NCBI GenBank assembly: GCA_947628395.1
Contig: CANQZP010000002.1
Span: 1 to 60,988 of the forward strand
Direction of reading: 5' to 3'
DNA from: an uncultured Clostridia bacterium
GTDB taxonomy: Bacteria > Bacillota > Clostridia > TANB77 > CAG-508
Length of the DNA: 60,988 nucleotides
Positions 1 through 9,070 of this stretch are shown here, piece after piece (the stretch's first letter is position 1; every line of letters starts with the position of its first letter). The notes below the pieces were generated by a model, which searched no databases, was not told the origin of the DNA, and saw only the letters and a list, made by a program, of their open reading frames with translations. The translations under genes were made by a program, and so were the position numbers.

Positions 1-122
1 CATTAAACAGCCCTCATCGGTCCCCACAGCGGACACCTAAAAAATAGATGGAAATCCCTTCGCGCTATTTCACTATTATAATAAGATTAAACTGCTCAAA
101 AAATCAGTTCACTTTCAATACA

Positions 123-1121
123 TTATACAATATATAAAATTGTATTTTCTTTAAAATATTTACTTAACTGTTCTCTAAAAAATTTCTCCCCTTCCTCTCT
201 TATATCTTTCCTATACATATACTTTCCTCTTCCTCTACCCGTCATTTTTTCTTGTTCATATAACTGTATAGCATTAGGAAAAGCATCCTGATTTATCATT
301 CTATGAACATAGCTATAAGTCATAAATATAATCTCAAAAAATACATCTTTTTTTACTTGCTCATTTAAATTTTCATATAAATATTTTATTAAATCAGAAT
401 ATAACTTCTCCCATCCATCTACTAAAACTACTGGAGCTATTAAAATTCCTATCTTATACCCCGCTTCTTTTAACTTGTTAATAGCTTCAACTCTATTCTT
501 TAATGGACTAGTTCCAAATTCTACTTTTGTAATAATCTCTTGAGGATTAACACTCATTCTTACTATTATCTTTCCTTGATGATTTAAAGTTAAAATATCA
601 TCTATCATATCAAACTTAGTAGGAAAAGTAAGCATTCCTTTTTTTGAATTTGCAAAATTTTCAATTGTCCAAACTAAATTACCTGTTATTTCATTTTCTA
701 ATACTAAATCACTATTACTACCTATCTCAAATGTAAGATTTTTCTCTGACTTTTCTGCTGTTTTTATAATTTTATTTAACATTTCTTCTCTATTTACAAA
801 TAACCTTAAATATGCACATTTATTATAATTACACACTAAATAACAATACATACACATTGCAGTACATCCAGAAGATGTATATGGTACTAAATAATCTGAT
901 ACCTTGTGATTCTCAACATATTTATGTGTCTTTCTTGTACCTATAATCAAATTTTTCTTCATATTAGGAAACTCACTATTTTGTTTTTTCCTCATCTCTT
1001 CTATATTATTATGATTTTCTATTTCTATTCTTGGAACATCTTTAAATTTTTCTAATAAAAATCTTCCAAGCTCATAATCTTCTATATTTTTTTCACAATA
1101 AATACACTTAGGCTTAAACAT
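123..1121 (-). CDS. splB: Spore photoproduct lyase (radical SAM DNA repair)
   Basis: The family reverses the thymine dimer called spore photoproduct during germination, using S-adenosylmethionine and a 4Fe-4S cluster. The 332-residue length is normal for the family. The cluster motif CTAMCMYC (Cys-x3-Cys-x2-Cys) lies near residues 86-93, followed by the expected TIM-barrel segments; the C-terminal part contains the family-type stretch YMYRKD. The start is supported by AAAAGGAG about six bases upstream of the ATG. It is the first gene in the window and is followed by 122 bases with no gene. It is one of four genes here pointing to spore formation. Identification is firm; I did not see a partner gene. 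Confidence 0.9.
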   Translation of the reverse strand: MFKPKCIYCEKNIEDYELGRFLLEKFKDVPRIEIENHNNIEEMRKKQNSEFPNMKKNLIIGTRKTHKYVENHKVSDYLVPYTSSGCTAMCMYCYLVCNYNKCAYLRLFVNREEMLNKIIKTAEKSEKNLTFEIGSNSDLVLENEITGNLVWTIENFANSKKGMLTFPTKFDMIDDILTLNHQGKIIVRMSVNPQEIITKVEFGTSPLKNRVEAINKLKEAGYKIGILIAPVVLVDGWEKLYSDLIKYLYENLNEQVKKDVFFEIIFMTYSYVHRMINQDAFPNAIQLYEQEKMTGRGRGKYMYRKDIREEGEKFFREQLSKYFKENTILYIV

Positions 1122-1213
1122 TTTTTATCTCCTTTTTTATTTATTGTGGTCGTTTTATTTTATATTTATTCTTTAAAATTGAGATTTTTCAGATAGGGAA
1201 AAAAAGCCAGAAC

Positions 1214-1293
1214 TTTTTCAGACATGGGGACGGAGTTTTTGTCTAAGAATTTTTAATTCTTAGACAAAAACTCCGTCCCCTCTGTCTGAAAAA
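1214..1293. repeat. 80-bp palindromic element, copy 1
   Basis: This is a long near-perfect inverted repeat. The left arm runs from tttttcagac through ggggacggag to gtctaagaatt, and the right arm is its complement; the loop is only three bases (1252-1254) and there is one small internal bulge. A second copy lies at 47588-47663. Both sit just downstream of a minus-strand gene (P-ATPase here, pdaA there), so they may also terminate transcription. The GGGGACGGAGTTTTT core resembles the palindromes linked to REP-associated tyrosine transposases, but no such transposase is in the window. Confidence 0.85.
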
Positions 1294-1315
1294 TCCATCC
1301 CATCTCCGAAAAAAT

Positions 1316-3964
1316 TTATATTTCAGAAATTTTTTTAGAAGTATAAACTCTATTTTTTCTAATTGAAAAATGATTATACCATTTTTGTATTTCCATTATT
1401 ACTAATACTGAAATTGAAATTAAAACCGTATACATCCATTGAGTACTATTCAATGCTACCAATTTAAACTTACTCGAAATAAAAGGTACACAAACGACTC
1501 CAACTTGCATTAAAGTACCTAATACAAAAGCTCCTACTAAATATTTATTATTTAATATACCAGTTTTAAAAATTGATTCTTTAGATTTTAAATTAAAGCT
1601 GTGAATTAGCTCTACAACACCTAAAGTTATAAAAGCCATAGTTCTTCCAACATCAATTCCATAATAATTATTTCCTATAGTAAATGCTATTAAAGTTATT
1701 ATTCCCATCATTATTCCTTCTGTCAATATTTCTCCCCATAATCCATCTGCAAAAATACTTTTTCTTGGATTCCTTGGTTTTCTTTCCATTATATCTCTTT
1801 CTGCTGGTTCTAGGCTTAGAGCAATCGCTGGAAACGAGTCTGTTACTAAATTAATCCATAATAATTGAATTGCTATAAGTGGAGTATCAAATCCTAAAAT
1901 AAGTCCTATAAAAATGGTAACAATTTCTGCAATATTTGTTGATATCAAGAAATGTATTGCTTTTATCATATTGTCAAATATTATTCTTCCCTGTTTTACA
2001 GCATTTACAATTGTGGTAAAATTATCATCTGTCAAAATCATATCTGATGCATTTTTAGCAACATCAGTACCATTTTTCCCCATACTTACCCCAATATCTG
2101 CATTCTTTAATGCAGGTGCATCATTTACTCCATCACCAGTCATAGCAACCACTGCACCTGTTTCTCTAAAAGCTTTTACTATTTTTACTTTATGTTCAGG
2201 TGATACTCTGGCAAAAACACTATAATTCATTATATTCTTTCTTAATTCACTATCTGATATTTTGTCTAATTCTGTTCCAGTTATAGCTAAATCATTACCT
2301 TTTAATATATTTAATTCTTTGGCTATCGCCTTAGCAGTAATAATATGGTCACCTGTTATCATTACAGTCTTTATTCCTGCTTTATTACATTCAGCAATTG
2401 CTTCTTTTACACCTTCTCTTGGAGGATCTATCATTCCTATTAAACCTACAAATATTAAATTATTCTCAATGGTATTTGTATCTATCTTATTTGGAATAAC
2501 ATCTACATCTAAATATGCAACTCCTAAAACTCTAAGAGCCTCTTCAGCTAATCTATCATTTTTTCTTAATACAGAATTCTTTAAAGTAAAGTTAAAATCT
2601 AATACATTTCCATTTTGATAATATTTATTGCATTTACTTAAAAGTATATCTGGAGCTCCTTTAGTAATAATTCTGTATCTATTTCCAAATTTATGAATTG
2701 TTGTCATTAACTTTCTATTAGAATCAAATGGAATCTCATTTATTCTTTTCATCTGACTATATAACTCATTTTTATCTATTCCATTTTCTAAAGCTTCATT
2801 TACTATAGCATTTTCTGTTGCCTCACCTTTTGCAATCTTTTTTCCATTTTCAGTTTCTATATTACAATCTGTACACATACAAGCTAAAGTCATCGTAAAT
2901 TTTTTATCTGTACTATTTACATTTTCTATTCTTACTACTTTCATTTTATTTTGAGTTAGTGTTCCTGTTTTATCTGAACAAATAACTGTACTACTTCCTA
3001 AAGTTTCAACAGCAGGCAATTTTCTAATTATAATATTTTTCTTTGCCATTTTAGTTACACCTATTGATAACATTATTGTTATAATTGCAGGAAGTCCTTC
3101 TGGTATTGCTGCAACTGCAAGACCGATAGAAGTCATAAACATTTCTACTATAGATATTTTCTTTAAAATACCTATACAAAATATTGCAATACAAATAATT
3201 ATACAAGCAAATCCTAGTATTTTTCCAACCTCAGATAATTTTCTTTGTATTGGTGTTTCTGGTGAATCATTATTTATTATTAGTTTAGCTATTTTACCAA
3301 CTTTTGTATTCATTCCAATATCTGTAACAATTGCTTCTCCGTGCCCATTTACAACAATTGTAGTAGAAAAAGCACAATTTTTCATATCTCCTATTGGTAT
3401 ATCAGCTTTTAATATACTATTTGCCTCTTTTTCTGATGGTACTGTTTCACCAGTAAGTGCAGACTCTTCTATTTTTAGATTATATGAACTTATTAATCTA
3501 CAATCTGCAGGTACATAATTTCCTGCTTCTAATATTATAATATCTCCTATTGTTACATCTTTACTATCTATCTCTATTACTTTTCCATCTCTTTTTACTT
3601 TTGCTTTAGGTGATGACATCTTCTTTAAAGCTTCTAATGATTTTTCTGCTTTACTTTCTTGTATAAGGCCCATTAAACTATTAAATACTACAATTGCAAT
3701 AATTATTATAGAATCTATGTAATCATTTCCACCTTGCATTTTAGTCATAATAGCTGATATTATTGCAGCTAATATTAAAATAATTATCATAAAATCATTG
3801 AATTGTTTTAAAAATCTTATGATAATAGATTCTTTTTTCATTTCTTCTAACTGATTTTTTCCATATTTATCAATTCTTATTTTTACCTCTTCTTCTGTTA
3901 AGCCATTATTTATATTACTCTTTAATTCTTTTTGTATCTCATCAATATTTTTAGTACACCACAT
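1316..3964 (-). CDS. Calcium-transporting P-type ATPase (P2A)
   Basis: A membrane pump that exports Ca2+ (possibly Mn2+) using ATP. At 882 residues it is full length for bacterial SERCA/PMR1-like pumps. Visible motifs in order are an N-terminal cation-ATPase domain, the actuator loop TGETVPSE, the M4 ion-binding motif PEGLP, the phosphorylation site DKTGTLTQ, the hinge motif TGDGVNDAPALK, and the M6 segment NLVTDSFPA. Membrane segments fall in the usual 2+2+6 arrangement. An AAGGAGGA ribosome site precedes the ATG. It stands alone between a palindromic repeat and a hairpin. Family assignment is firm; the exact ion is inferred. Confidence 0.93.
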   Translation of the reverse strand: MWCTKNIDEIQKELKSNINNGLTEEEVKIRIDKYGKNQLEEMKKESIIIRFLKQFNDFMIIILILAAIISAIMTKMQGGNDYIDSIIIIAIVVFNSLMGLIQESKAEKSLEALKKMSSPKAKVKRDGKVIEIDSKDVTIGDIIILEAGNYVPADCRLISSYNLKIEESALTGETVPSEKEANSILKADIPIGDMKNCAFSTTIVVNGHGEAIVTDIGMNTKVGKIAKLIINNDSPETPIQRKLSEVGKILGFACIIICIAIFCIGILKKISIVEMFMTSIGLAVAAIPEGLPAIITIMLSIGVTKMAKKNIIIRKLPAVETLGSSTVICSDKTGTLTQNKMKVVRIENVNSTDKKFTMTLACMCTDCNIETENGKKIAKGEATENAIVNEALENGIDKNELYSQMKRINEIPFDSNRKLMTTIHKFGNRYRIITKGAPDILLSKCNKYYQNGNVLDFNFTLKNSVLRKNDRLAEEALRVLGVAYLDVDVIPNKIDTNTIENNLIFVGLIGMIDPPREGVKEAIAECNKAGIKTVMITGDHIITAKAIAKELNILKGNDLAITGTELDKISDSELRKNIMNYSVFARVSPEHKVKIVKAFRETGAVVAMTGDGVNDAPALKNADIGVSMGKNGTDVAKNASDMILTDDNFTTIVNAVKQGRIIFDNMIKAIHFLISTNIAEIVTIFIGLILGFDTPLIAIQLLWINLVTDSFPAIALSLEPAERDIMERKPRNPRKSIFADGLWGEILTEGIMMGIITLIAFTIGNNYYGIDVGRTMAFITLGVVELIHSFNLKSKESIFKTGILNNKYLVGAFVLGTLMQVGVVCVPFISSKFKLVALNSTQWMYTVLISISVLVIMEIQKWYNHFSIRKNRVYTSKKISEI

Positions 3965-4033
3965 ATATTTTATCCTCCTTGTCCCTATATTTTAAATATA
4001 TGCCTGTTTCTAAAAAATATACTTGTCTTTTTA

Positions 4034-4086
4034 ATAGAGGGCACGCCTATTACTTTTTTCTTAAAAATAATAAGTGTACCCTCTAT
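4034..4086. other. Imperfect hairpin between coiled-coil gene and P-ATPase
   Basis: Arms atagagggcacgcctatta and its imperfect complement surround a T/A-rich loop. It lies 30 bases downstream of the coiled-coil gene stop and upstream of the P-ATPase. A clear U-run is missing on the minus strand, so a terminator role is uncertain. Confidence 0.4.
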
Positions 4087-4115
4087 CTATTAGTTTGATT
4101 ATTTAACGAAAAAAA

Positions 4116-4928
4116 TTATGCTTCTATTCTTTTTTCTAAATCAGAAATCCTTTTGCCATGTTTCCAATAAACAAGATCTAAGTTGTCTAACCTTTTATTA
4201 ATTTTCTCTTGATTTGAAGTAAATTGTCTTTCCTTTTCTAACTCTATTTCTCGACTATCATAAAGTGCTTCAATTTTTGTTCCATATTGATGCTCTAAAA
4301 TAAATAAATTATTACGTACTTTTTCTATTTCTTCAATTAATTTTGTTTCTACATTTTCTATTTTATTTTTTATTTCAAAAATTTCGTTTCGTATTTCTTC
4401 TCGTTCAGATACCATTTCTTCTCTTAATCCTGCAATTTCCTTTTGTAAATCTTCTTTTATTTCTATATAATGGTTAGAAAAATTTGAAGTTTCTTCTTTT
4501 ATTTCTATATATTGCTTAGAAAGATTTGAAATTTCTTCTCTTAATATTACATTTTGTTTTTCGAATTCTTTTTTTATTGCCTCCACTTTATCTCGTATTT
4601 CATTGATTTCTTTTCTTATTTCTTTAATTTTTTCTTCGAATTTTACCTCTTTAGATTTTAGATCTTCTTTTAATTTTATTATTTGTTCATTTAATTGTTT
4701 ATTTACACTTTCAATCCTTTCTCCTAATTCTTTATATGTATTATTAATATCTTGTTTGACTTGTGTAATTTGTAATTGTAAACTATCTCGTACACTTTCA
4801 ATGTCACCTTTTAATTCATTACGAACATCTGTAATATCTTTTTTAAATTCTTTTTTCAATTCTTCTTTTACATAATTTATTTCTTTTAAAATAGTTTGAG
4901 TAAAAACTTCCATTTCTGATTTTTCCAT
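4116..4928 (-). CDS. Coiled-coil protein of unknown function
   Basis: This 270-residue protein is almost entirely predicted coiled coil, rich in Glu, Lys, Ile and Asn in heptad order, with no signal peptide or membrane segment. Inside it a short unit recurs: NLSKQYIEIKEE and NFSNHYIEIKED follow each other around residues 133-160. The C-terminal 60 residues (containing EHQYGTKIEALYDSRE and KRISDLEKRI) look more conserved than the rest and resemble tails of clostridial coiled-coil proteins, which is a memory-based impression. The start has a strong GGAGG site. It uses CGA for arginine several times in frame. I do not recognise a function. Confidence 0.75.
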   Translation of the reverse strand: MEKSEMEVFTQTILKEINYVKEELKKEFKKDITDVRNELKGDIESVRDSLQLQITQVKQDINNTYKELGERIESVNKQLNEQIIKLKEDLKSKEVKFEEKIKEIRKEINEIRDKVEAIKKEFEKQNVILREEISNLSKQYIEIKEETSNFSNHYIEIKEDLQKEIAGLREEMVSEREEIRNEIFEIKNKIENVETKLIEEIEKVRNNLFILEHQYGTKIEALYDSREIELEKERQFTSNQEKINKRLDNLDLVYWKHGKRISDLEKRIEA

Positions 4929-5210
4929 AAATTTATACCTCCTTTTTTATTTTCATAAATCAATAAATTTTTGATTTTTGGGCGCAAAAAACAACAGTCT
5001 TAAAACTTTAATTTTTAAACTTTCCAAGAACAGTATTTAATTTTATTTTGAAATTACCTAGATAAAAAAAATTGAAATAAAATTTATTGATTCAAAGTCA
5101 AATTGAATACAACAATTTGATAGTAATATTAAAACACATATATATAAATTATTCAAGTATTTTTTAGATTTTTTTAATAAAAGGTAAATTAACCTTGCTC
5201 TAGTATAAGA

Positions 5211-5245
5211 AGAAGACGTCCAATATTATATGGACGCCCTCTTCT
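5211..5245 (-). terminator. Hairpin terminator after small ORF
   Basis: Arms agaagacgtcc and ggacgccctcttct pair with a three-base bulge. On the minus strand the stem directly follows the TAA of the small ORF and leads into TTCTTCTTAT, a weak U-rich tail. Confidence 0.5.
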
Positions 5246-5413
5246 TTAATTTTCGCCATTATCCTTAGTTACATTACCTTCTCTTGTCAAAACACACAAT
5301 GAAGGTAATGTAACCATGTACTCATCTGCATAACTACAATTTGTCTGATAATTATCGTTTACAAATGGGAACTCTGATAACTCCTCATATGGGAACTCAG
5401 ATGCATCACTCAA
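5246..5413 (-). CDS. Possible small peptide gene, 55 residues
   Basis: An open frame starting at TTG (5411-5413) encodes about 55 residues. GAAGGGA lies about nine bases upstream, and a hairpin terminator follows the stop, so the unit looks self-contained. A GTG three codons earlier would touch the ribosome site and is less likely. The peptide is acidic, has two cysteines (TNCSY and PSLCVL) and a small internal duplication (SEFPY, SEFPF). Base composition is richer in G and C than the surrounding sequence. It is the only gene-like content in the 591 bases between 4928 and 5520. I recognise no family; it could be chance. Confidence 0.35.
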   Translation of the reverse strand: MSDASEFPYEELSEFPFVNDNYQTNCSYADEYMVTLPSLCVLTREGNVTKDNGEN

Positions 5414-5519
5414 GAAATTCACTTCCCTTCATATATAAGACTTTGCCAATTGGCTAGTATAGTAATTGTATAATATATTTATAATTATTTCAAGAAAATA
5501 TATTTTTATATAATTATAT

Positions 5520-6440
5520 TTATTCATCGTATAAAATATTAACTAAAATGTTATTTTTATTAAATAATGCCTCTTTTACAAAAGATATATTATTTTCTAA
5601 ATATTTATAATAAAGATTAAATAACCTTTCTAATTCATTAATAAAATCTGAAATTATAAAATATTCCCATTCTTTCATTAGACTTTTAGAAGGATCATAT
5701 TTTTTAATAAATCCTTTTAAAAATGCTTTTTCGTTTTCTTTAAGACTATTATTGTATAAAAAAGTATAAATACTATAAATAATGTTATATCCTCTATAAG
5801 TTAAACCAATTGGGTCAATATCTACTAGACAAAAATTATTGTTTTCATCTATCATAATATTTGCTATTTTAATATCATTATGGTTTAGCATAACAGCATC
5901 ATTTTTTATATCACTACATAAATTTTTAAATCTTAAAATTAAATTATTTATGTCATTGTCACTAAATAAATTATTCATTTTATTTTTTGGATTTAAATAA
6001 AATTTTTTTAATCTTTCTATGTATTTATCACAATGACTTTTTAGATCAAATGTTTTAAATGAATCAGGATAGTTTTTTATCTCATTCATTTTTTTTACTT
6101 CTATTGCTACTTTTTTTCCGTAATCTTCATATTGTTCTAATGTTAGTGAACTATCTTTTAAATTTTTATACTCATAATATTTATATATCAATATTGTTTT
6201 ATTATCTCTTACTAATATGTTTATTATTGGAATTACAGGTATGTTTTTTTCTTCATAGATCTTATAAATCCATTTTCTTTTCTCTATCTCATCAATACTT
6301 TCTTTATTAGGCAAAACTTTTATAAAAAATTTTTCATTTCTTGTTTCTACTATATATTTTTTTCTCTCTTCATATCCTTCTTTTATTTCCTTTATTGATA
6401 ATATATTATCTGGTAATAGTAATTCTTTTATTTCGTTCAT
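5520..6440 (-). CDS. Aminoglycoside/choline kinase-like phosphotransferase
   Basis: This 306-residue protein has the protein-kinase-like fold of the APH/choline kinase family. The catalytic loop LNHNDIKIANIM matches the HxDxxxxN pattern (here N-H-N-D), and the metal-binding VDIDP follows 17 residues later. A nucleotide-binding N-terminal lobe with a lysine in FFIKVLP precedes it. Its place at the end of a surface-polysaccharide locus makes a role in phosphorylating a sugar, choline-like head group or precursor plausible, but drug modification cannot be excluded. It is separated from rmlB by a long perfect hairpin, so it is probably transcribed apart from the rml genes. Confidence 0.7.
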   Translation of the reverse strand: MNEIKELLLPDNILSIKEIKEGYEERKKYIVETRNEKFFIKVLPNKESIDEIEKRKWIYKIYEEKNIPVIPIINILVRDNKTILIYKYYEYKNLKDSSLTLEQYEDYGKKVAIEVKKMNEIKNYPDSFKTFDLKSHCDKYIERLKKFYLNPKNKMNNLFSDNDINNLILRFKNLCSDIKNDAVMLNHNDIKIANIMIDENNNFCLVDIDPIGLTYRGYNIIYSIYTFLYNNSLKENEKAFLKGFIKKYDPSKSLMKEWEYFIISDFINELERLFNLYYKYLENNISFVKEALFNKNNILVNILYDE

Positions 6441-6476
6441 TATTTTCTCCTAATTTCTTTTACCCTGTTAATTATA

Positions 6477-6517
6477 ATGAAGAAATCTGATAATATTATT
6501 TAATCAGATTTCTTCAT
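6477..6517. terminator. 15-bp perfect hairpin after rmlB
   Basis: Arms atgaagaaatctgat and atcagatttcttcat are exact complements with an 11-base loop. It lies 29 bases beyond the rmlB stop and 37 bases before the phosphotransferase start, so it probably ends the rml operon, though no strong U-run follows. Confidence 0.55.
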
Positions 6518-6545
6518 ATAAATTGACGATTTTTAATTTTATATT

Positions 6546-7511
6546 TTACTCTAACCATTTTGGATTTTCCAAATACCAGTCAATAGTTTTTACTATTCCA
6601 TCCGCAAATTTTGTTTTAGGAGTCCAACCTAACTCATTGCTTATTTTTGTAGGATCTATTGCATATCTATAATCATGACCTTTTCTATCTTCAACAAATT
6701 CTATCAAGCTTTCTGGTTTATTTAATCTCTCTAATATTAATTTAACAATTTCAATATTTCTTTTCTCGTTATGTCCTCCAATATTATATCTTTGTCCTGC
6801 TCTTCCATTATGGAATACTAAATCAATTGCTTCACAATGATCTTCTACATAAAGCCAATCTCTAATATTTCTACCTTCACCATAAACAGGCAATCTTTCA
6901 TCTTTTAAAGCCAACTTAATCATATGTGGTATTAATTTTTCGTTATGTTGATATGGTCCATAATTATTAGAACAGTTTGTAACTGTAACATTCATTTTAA
7001 AAGTTTCATGATAAGCTAAAGCTATTAAATCAGAACCAGCCTTTGATGATGAATATGGGCTATTAGGCTTGATTGGAGATGTTTCTGTAAAATATCCTTC
7101 TTCTCCTAAAGTTCCATATACTTCATCTGTTGAAATATGTACAAATTTGTTTTCACTTTCTTCTCCCCATATTTGCTTAGCAGCTTCTAAAAGAGTATGA
7201 GTACCTATTACATTTGTTTGTGTAAATATAAAAGGTGTTTTTATACTGTTATCAACATGAGATTCTGCGGCAAAATGAATAACTCCATTTATATCATATT
7301 TTTTCATAATATCTTTTACAAGTTCAAAATCACAAATGTCTCCTTTTATAAAAGTAATCTTATCCTTTACTTTATCTAAATTATCCAAATTTCCAGCATA
7401 AGTTAATTTATCTAATACTATAACTTTGTAATCTGGATGTTTATTTACAAAATATTCAGCAAAATTTGCTCCAATAAAACCTGCTGCTCCTGTTACTAAT
7501 ACATTTTTCAT
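6546..7511 (-). CDS. rmlB: dTDP-glucose 4,6-dehydratase
   Basis: Second step of dTDP-L-rhamnose synthesis: dTDP-glucose to dTDP-4-keto-6-deoxyglucose, NAD-dependent, cytosolic. At 321 residues it is full length for the extended SDR family. The N-terminal nucleotide motif VTGAAGFIGANF, the STDEVYGTLG segment with catalytic Asp-Glu, and the YSSSKAGSD catalytic Tyr-x3-Lys are all present. It is the last of four rml genes, transcribed in the order D, A, C, B with gaps of 12, 12 and 62 bases. Confidence 0.95.
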   Translation of the reverse strand: MKNVLVTGAAGFIGANFAEYFVNKHPDYKVIVLDKLTYAGNLDNLDKVKDKITFIKGDICDFELVKDIMKKYDINGVIHFAAESHVDNSIKTPFIFTQTNVIGTHTLLEAAKQIWGEESENKFVHISTDEVYGTLGEEGYFTETSPIKPNSPYSSSKAGSDLIALAYHETFKMNVTVTNCSNNYGPYQHNEKLIPHMIKLALKDERLPVYGEGRNIRDWLYVEDHCEAIDLVFHNGRAGQRYNIGGHNEKRNIEIVKLILERLNKPESLIEFVEDRKGHDYRYAIDPTKISNELGWTPKTKFADGIVKTIDWYLENPKWLE

Positions 7512-7573
7512 TTTTACAATATTTCCTTTCTAAGATTTGGTTGAAAAAAATTTAAATTTCAACCTTTTTCCTT

Positions 7574-8155
7574 CTATTTTAAATTTTTAAATAAATCTGT
7601 ATTTTTTAATTCTTTAAGAGATGGCCATTTTCCATCTTTTTCAGATGTTAATAAATCTTTCTTCTTTAAATCACCCATTGGCCACTCTATATTTACATCA
7701 GGGTCATCCCATTTAAGACCACCTTCAGCCTCATGATTGTAAATATCATCACACTTATAAGTAAATTCAGCTTCATCTGATAAAACTAAAAATCCATGTG
7801 CAAAACCTCTAGGAATCATAAACATTTTTTTATTTTCTTCTGAAAGTATAACTCCTTCCCATTTTCCATAAGTTTCACTTCCAGGTCTTAAATCAACGGC
7901 TACATCAAATACTTCACCTTTAATTACTCTTACAAGTTTGGCTTGAGTATTTTCTTTTTGAAAATGTAATCCTCTTAAAACACCTTTTTTAGATTTTGAT
8001 TGATTATCTTGAACAAAATTATAATCTAATCCAATTTCTTCAAATTCTTTTTTACTATATGTTTCCATGAAATAACCTCTGTTATCACCAAAAACAGATG
8101 GCTCAATTATACATACACCTTCGATTGAAGTATCTATTTTCTTAAATTTTCCCAC
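7574..8155 (-). CDS. rmlC: dTDP-4-dehydrorhamnose 3,5-epimerase
   Basis: Third step of dTDP-L-rhamnose synthesis, a cofactor-free double epimerisation. The 193-residue cupin protein contains the family motifs VQDNQSKSKKGVLRGLHFQ and the catalytic His/Asp pair region (RGLHFQ, VDLRPGS), and the C-terminal PRGFAHGFLVLSD segment. It sits 12 bases downstream of rmlA and 62 bases upstream of rmlB on the same strand, so all four are one operon. Confidence 0.95.
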   Translation of the reverse strand: MGKFKKIDTSIEGVCIIEPSVFGDNRGYFMETYSKKEFEEIGLDYNFVQDNQSKSKKGVLRGLHFQKENTQAKLVRVIKGEVFDVAVDLRPGSETYGKWEGVILSEENKKMFMIPRGFAHGFLVLSDEAEFTYKCDDIYNHEAEGGLKWDDPDVNIEWPMGDLKKKDLLTSEKDGKWPSLKELKNTDLFKNLK

Positions 8156-8167
8156 TTTACTTTTCTC

Positions 8168-9058
8168 CTATTCTTCACCAAATTTATTTTCCGCTAAATC
8201 TTTTAAATATTTTCCATATTCAGTCTTCATAAATTTATTAGCTAAATCTGTTAACTCCTCTTTAGTTATCCAGCCTTTCTTATAAGCAATTTCTTCAGGG
8301 CAACATACTTGCATTCCTTGCCTTTTCTCAATAGTTTGTACAAAACTTGCTGTTTCTAGTAATGCATCATGTGTTCCAGTATCAAACCAAGTCATACCTC
8401 TTCCTAGTTTTTCAACTTTTAATTTTCCCCTATTCATATATTCTTCATTAACAGAAGTAATCTCCAATTCACCTCTTGCAGAAGGTTTAATACTTTTGGC
8501 TATTTCTATAACATCATTAGTATAGAAATATAATCCTGGAACTGCATAATTTGATTTAGGCTCAAGAGGTTTTTCCTCTATTGATACTGCCTTTCCATTT
8601 TTATCTATTTCAACTACACCATAAGCTCTAGGATCTTTTACATAGTATCCAAATATAGTTGCTTCATTTTCACGTTCTGTTGCAGCTTTTAATTTTTCAG
8701 CGAAATGCTCTCCATAAAACATATTATCACCTAAAATCATAGCTACATTATCTTGTCCTATGAAATCTGCGCCAATTATAAAAGCTTCAGCTAAACCATT
8801 TGGCTTTTCTTGAATTTTATATTCAAACTTCATTCCCCACTGTTTTCCATCTCCTAGTAATTCTTTAAAAATTACTATATCTCTTGGTGTAGAAATTATT
8901 AAAACTTCTCTAATATCTGATTCCATTAAAACAGAAAGTGGATAATATATCATAGGTTTATCATAAACTGGCATAATTTGTTTTGAAATTGCAAGTGTTA
9001 ATGGATATAATCTTGTCCCACTTCCTCCTGCTAAAATAATACCTTTTCTATTTTTCAT
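8168..9058 (-). CDS. rmlA: Glucose-1-phosphate thymidylyltransferase
   Basis: First committed step: glucose-1-phosphate plus dTTP gives dTDP-glucose and pyrophosphate. At 296 residues it is normal length. The nucleotidyltransferase signature GIILAGGSGTRLYPLT lies at residues 5-20, with ILGDNMFYG (metal-binding Asp) near residue 110, EEKPLEPKS near residue 161 and WFDTGTHDALLE near residue 224. Gap to rmlD is 12 bases. Confidence 0.96.
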   Translation of the reverse strand: MKNRKGIILAGGSGTRLYPLTLAISKQIMPVYDKPMIYYPLSVLMESDIREVLIISTPRDIVIFKELLGDGKQWGMKFEYKIQEKPNGLAEAFIIGADFIGQDNVAMILGDNMFYGEHFAEKLKAATERENEATIFGYYVKDPRAYGVVEIDKNGKAVSIEEKPLEPKSNYAVPGLYFYTNDVIEIAKSIKPSARGELEITSVNEEYMNRGKLKVEKLGRGMTWFDTGTHDALLETASFVQTIEKRQGMQVCCPEEIAYKKGWITKEELTDLANKFMKTEYGKYLKDLAENKFGEE

Positions 9059-9070
9059 AAAAAATCCCCC

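Noticed and set aside
4975..5130. Riboswitch or leader in the AT-rich stretch upstream of the coiled-coil gene
   Set aside because: Only loose A/T inverted repeats are present, with no recognised core.
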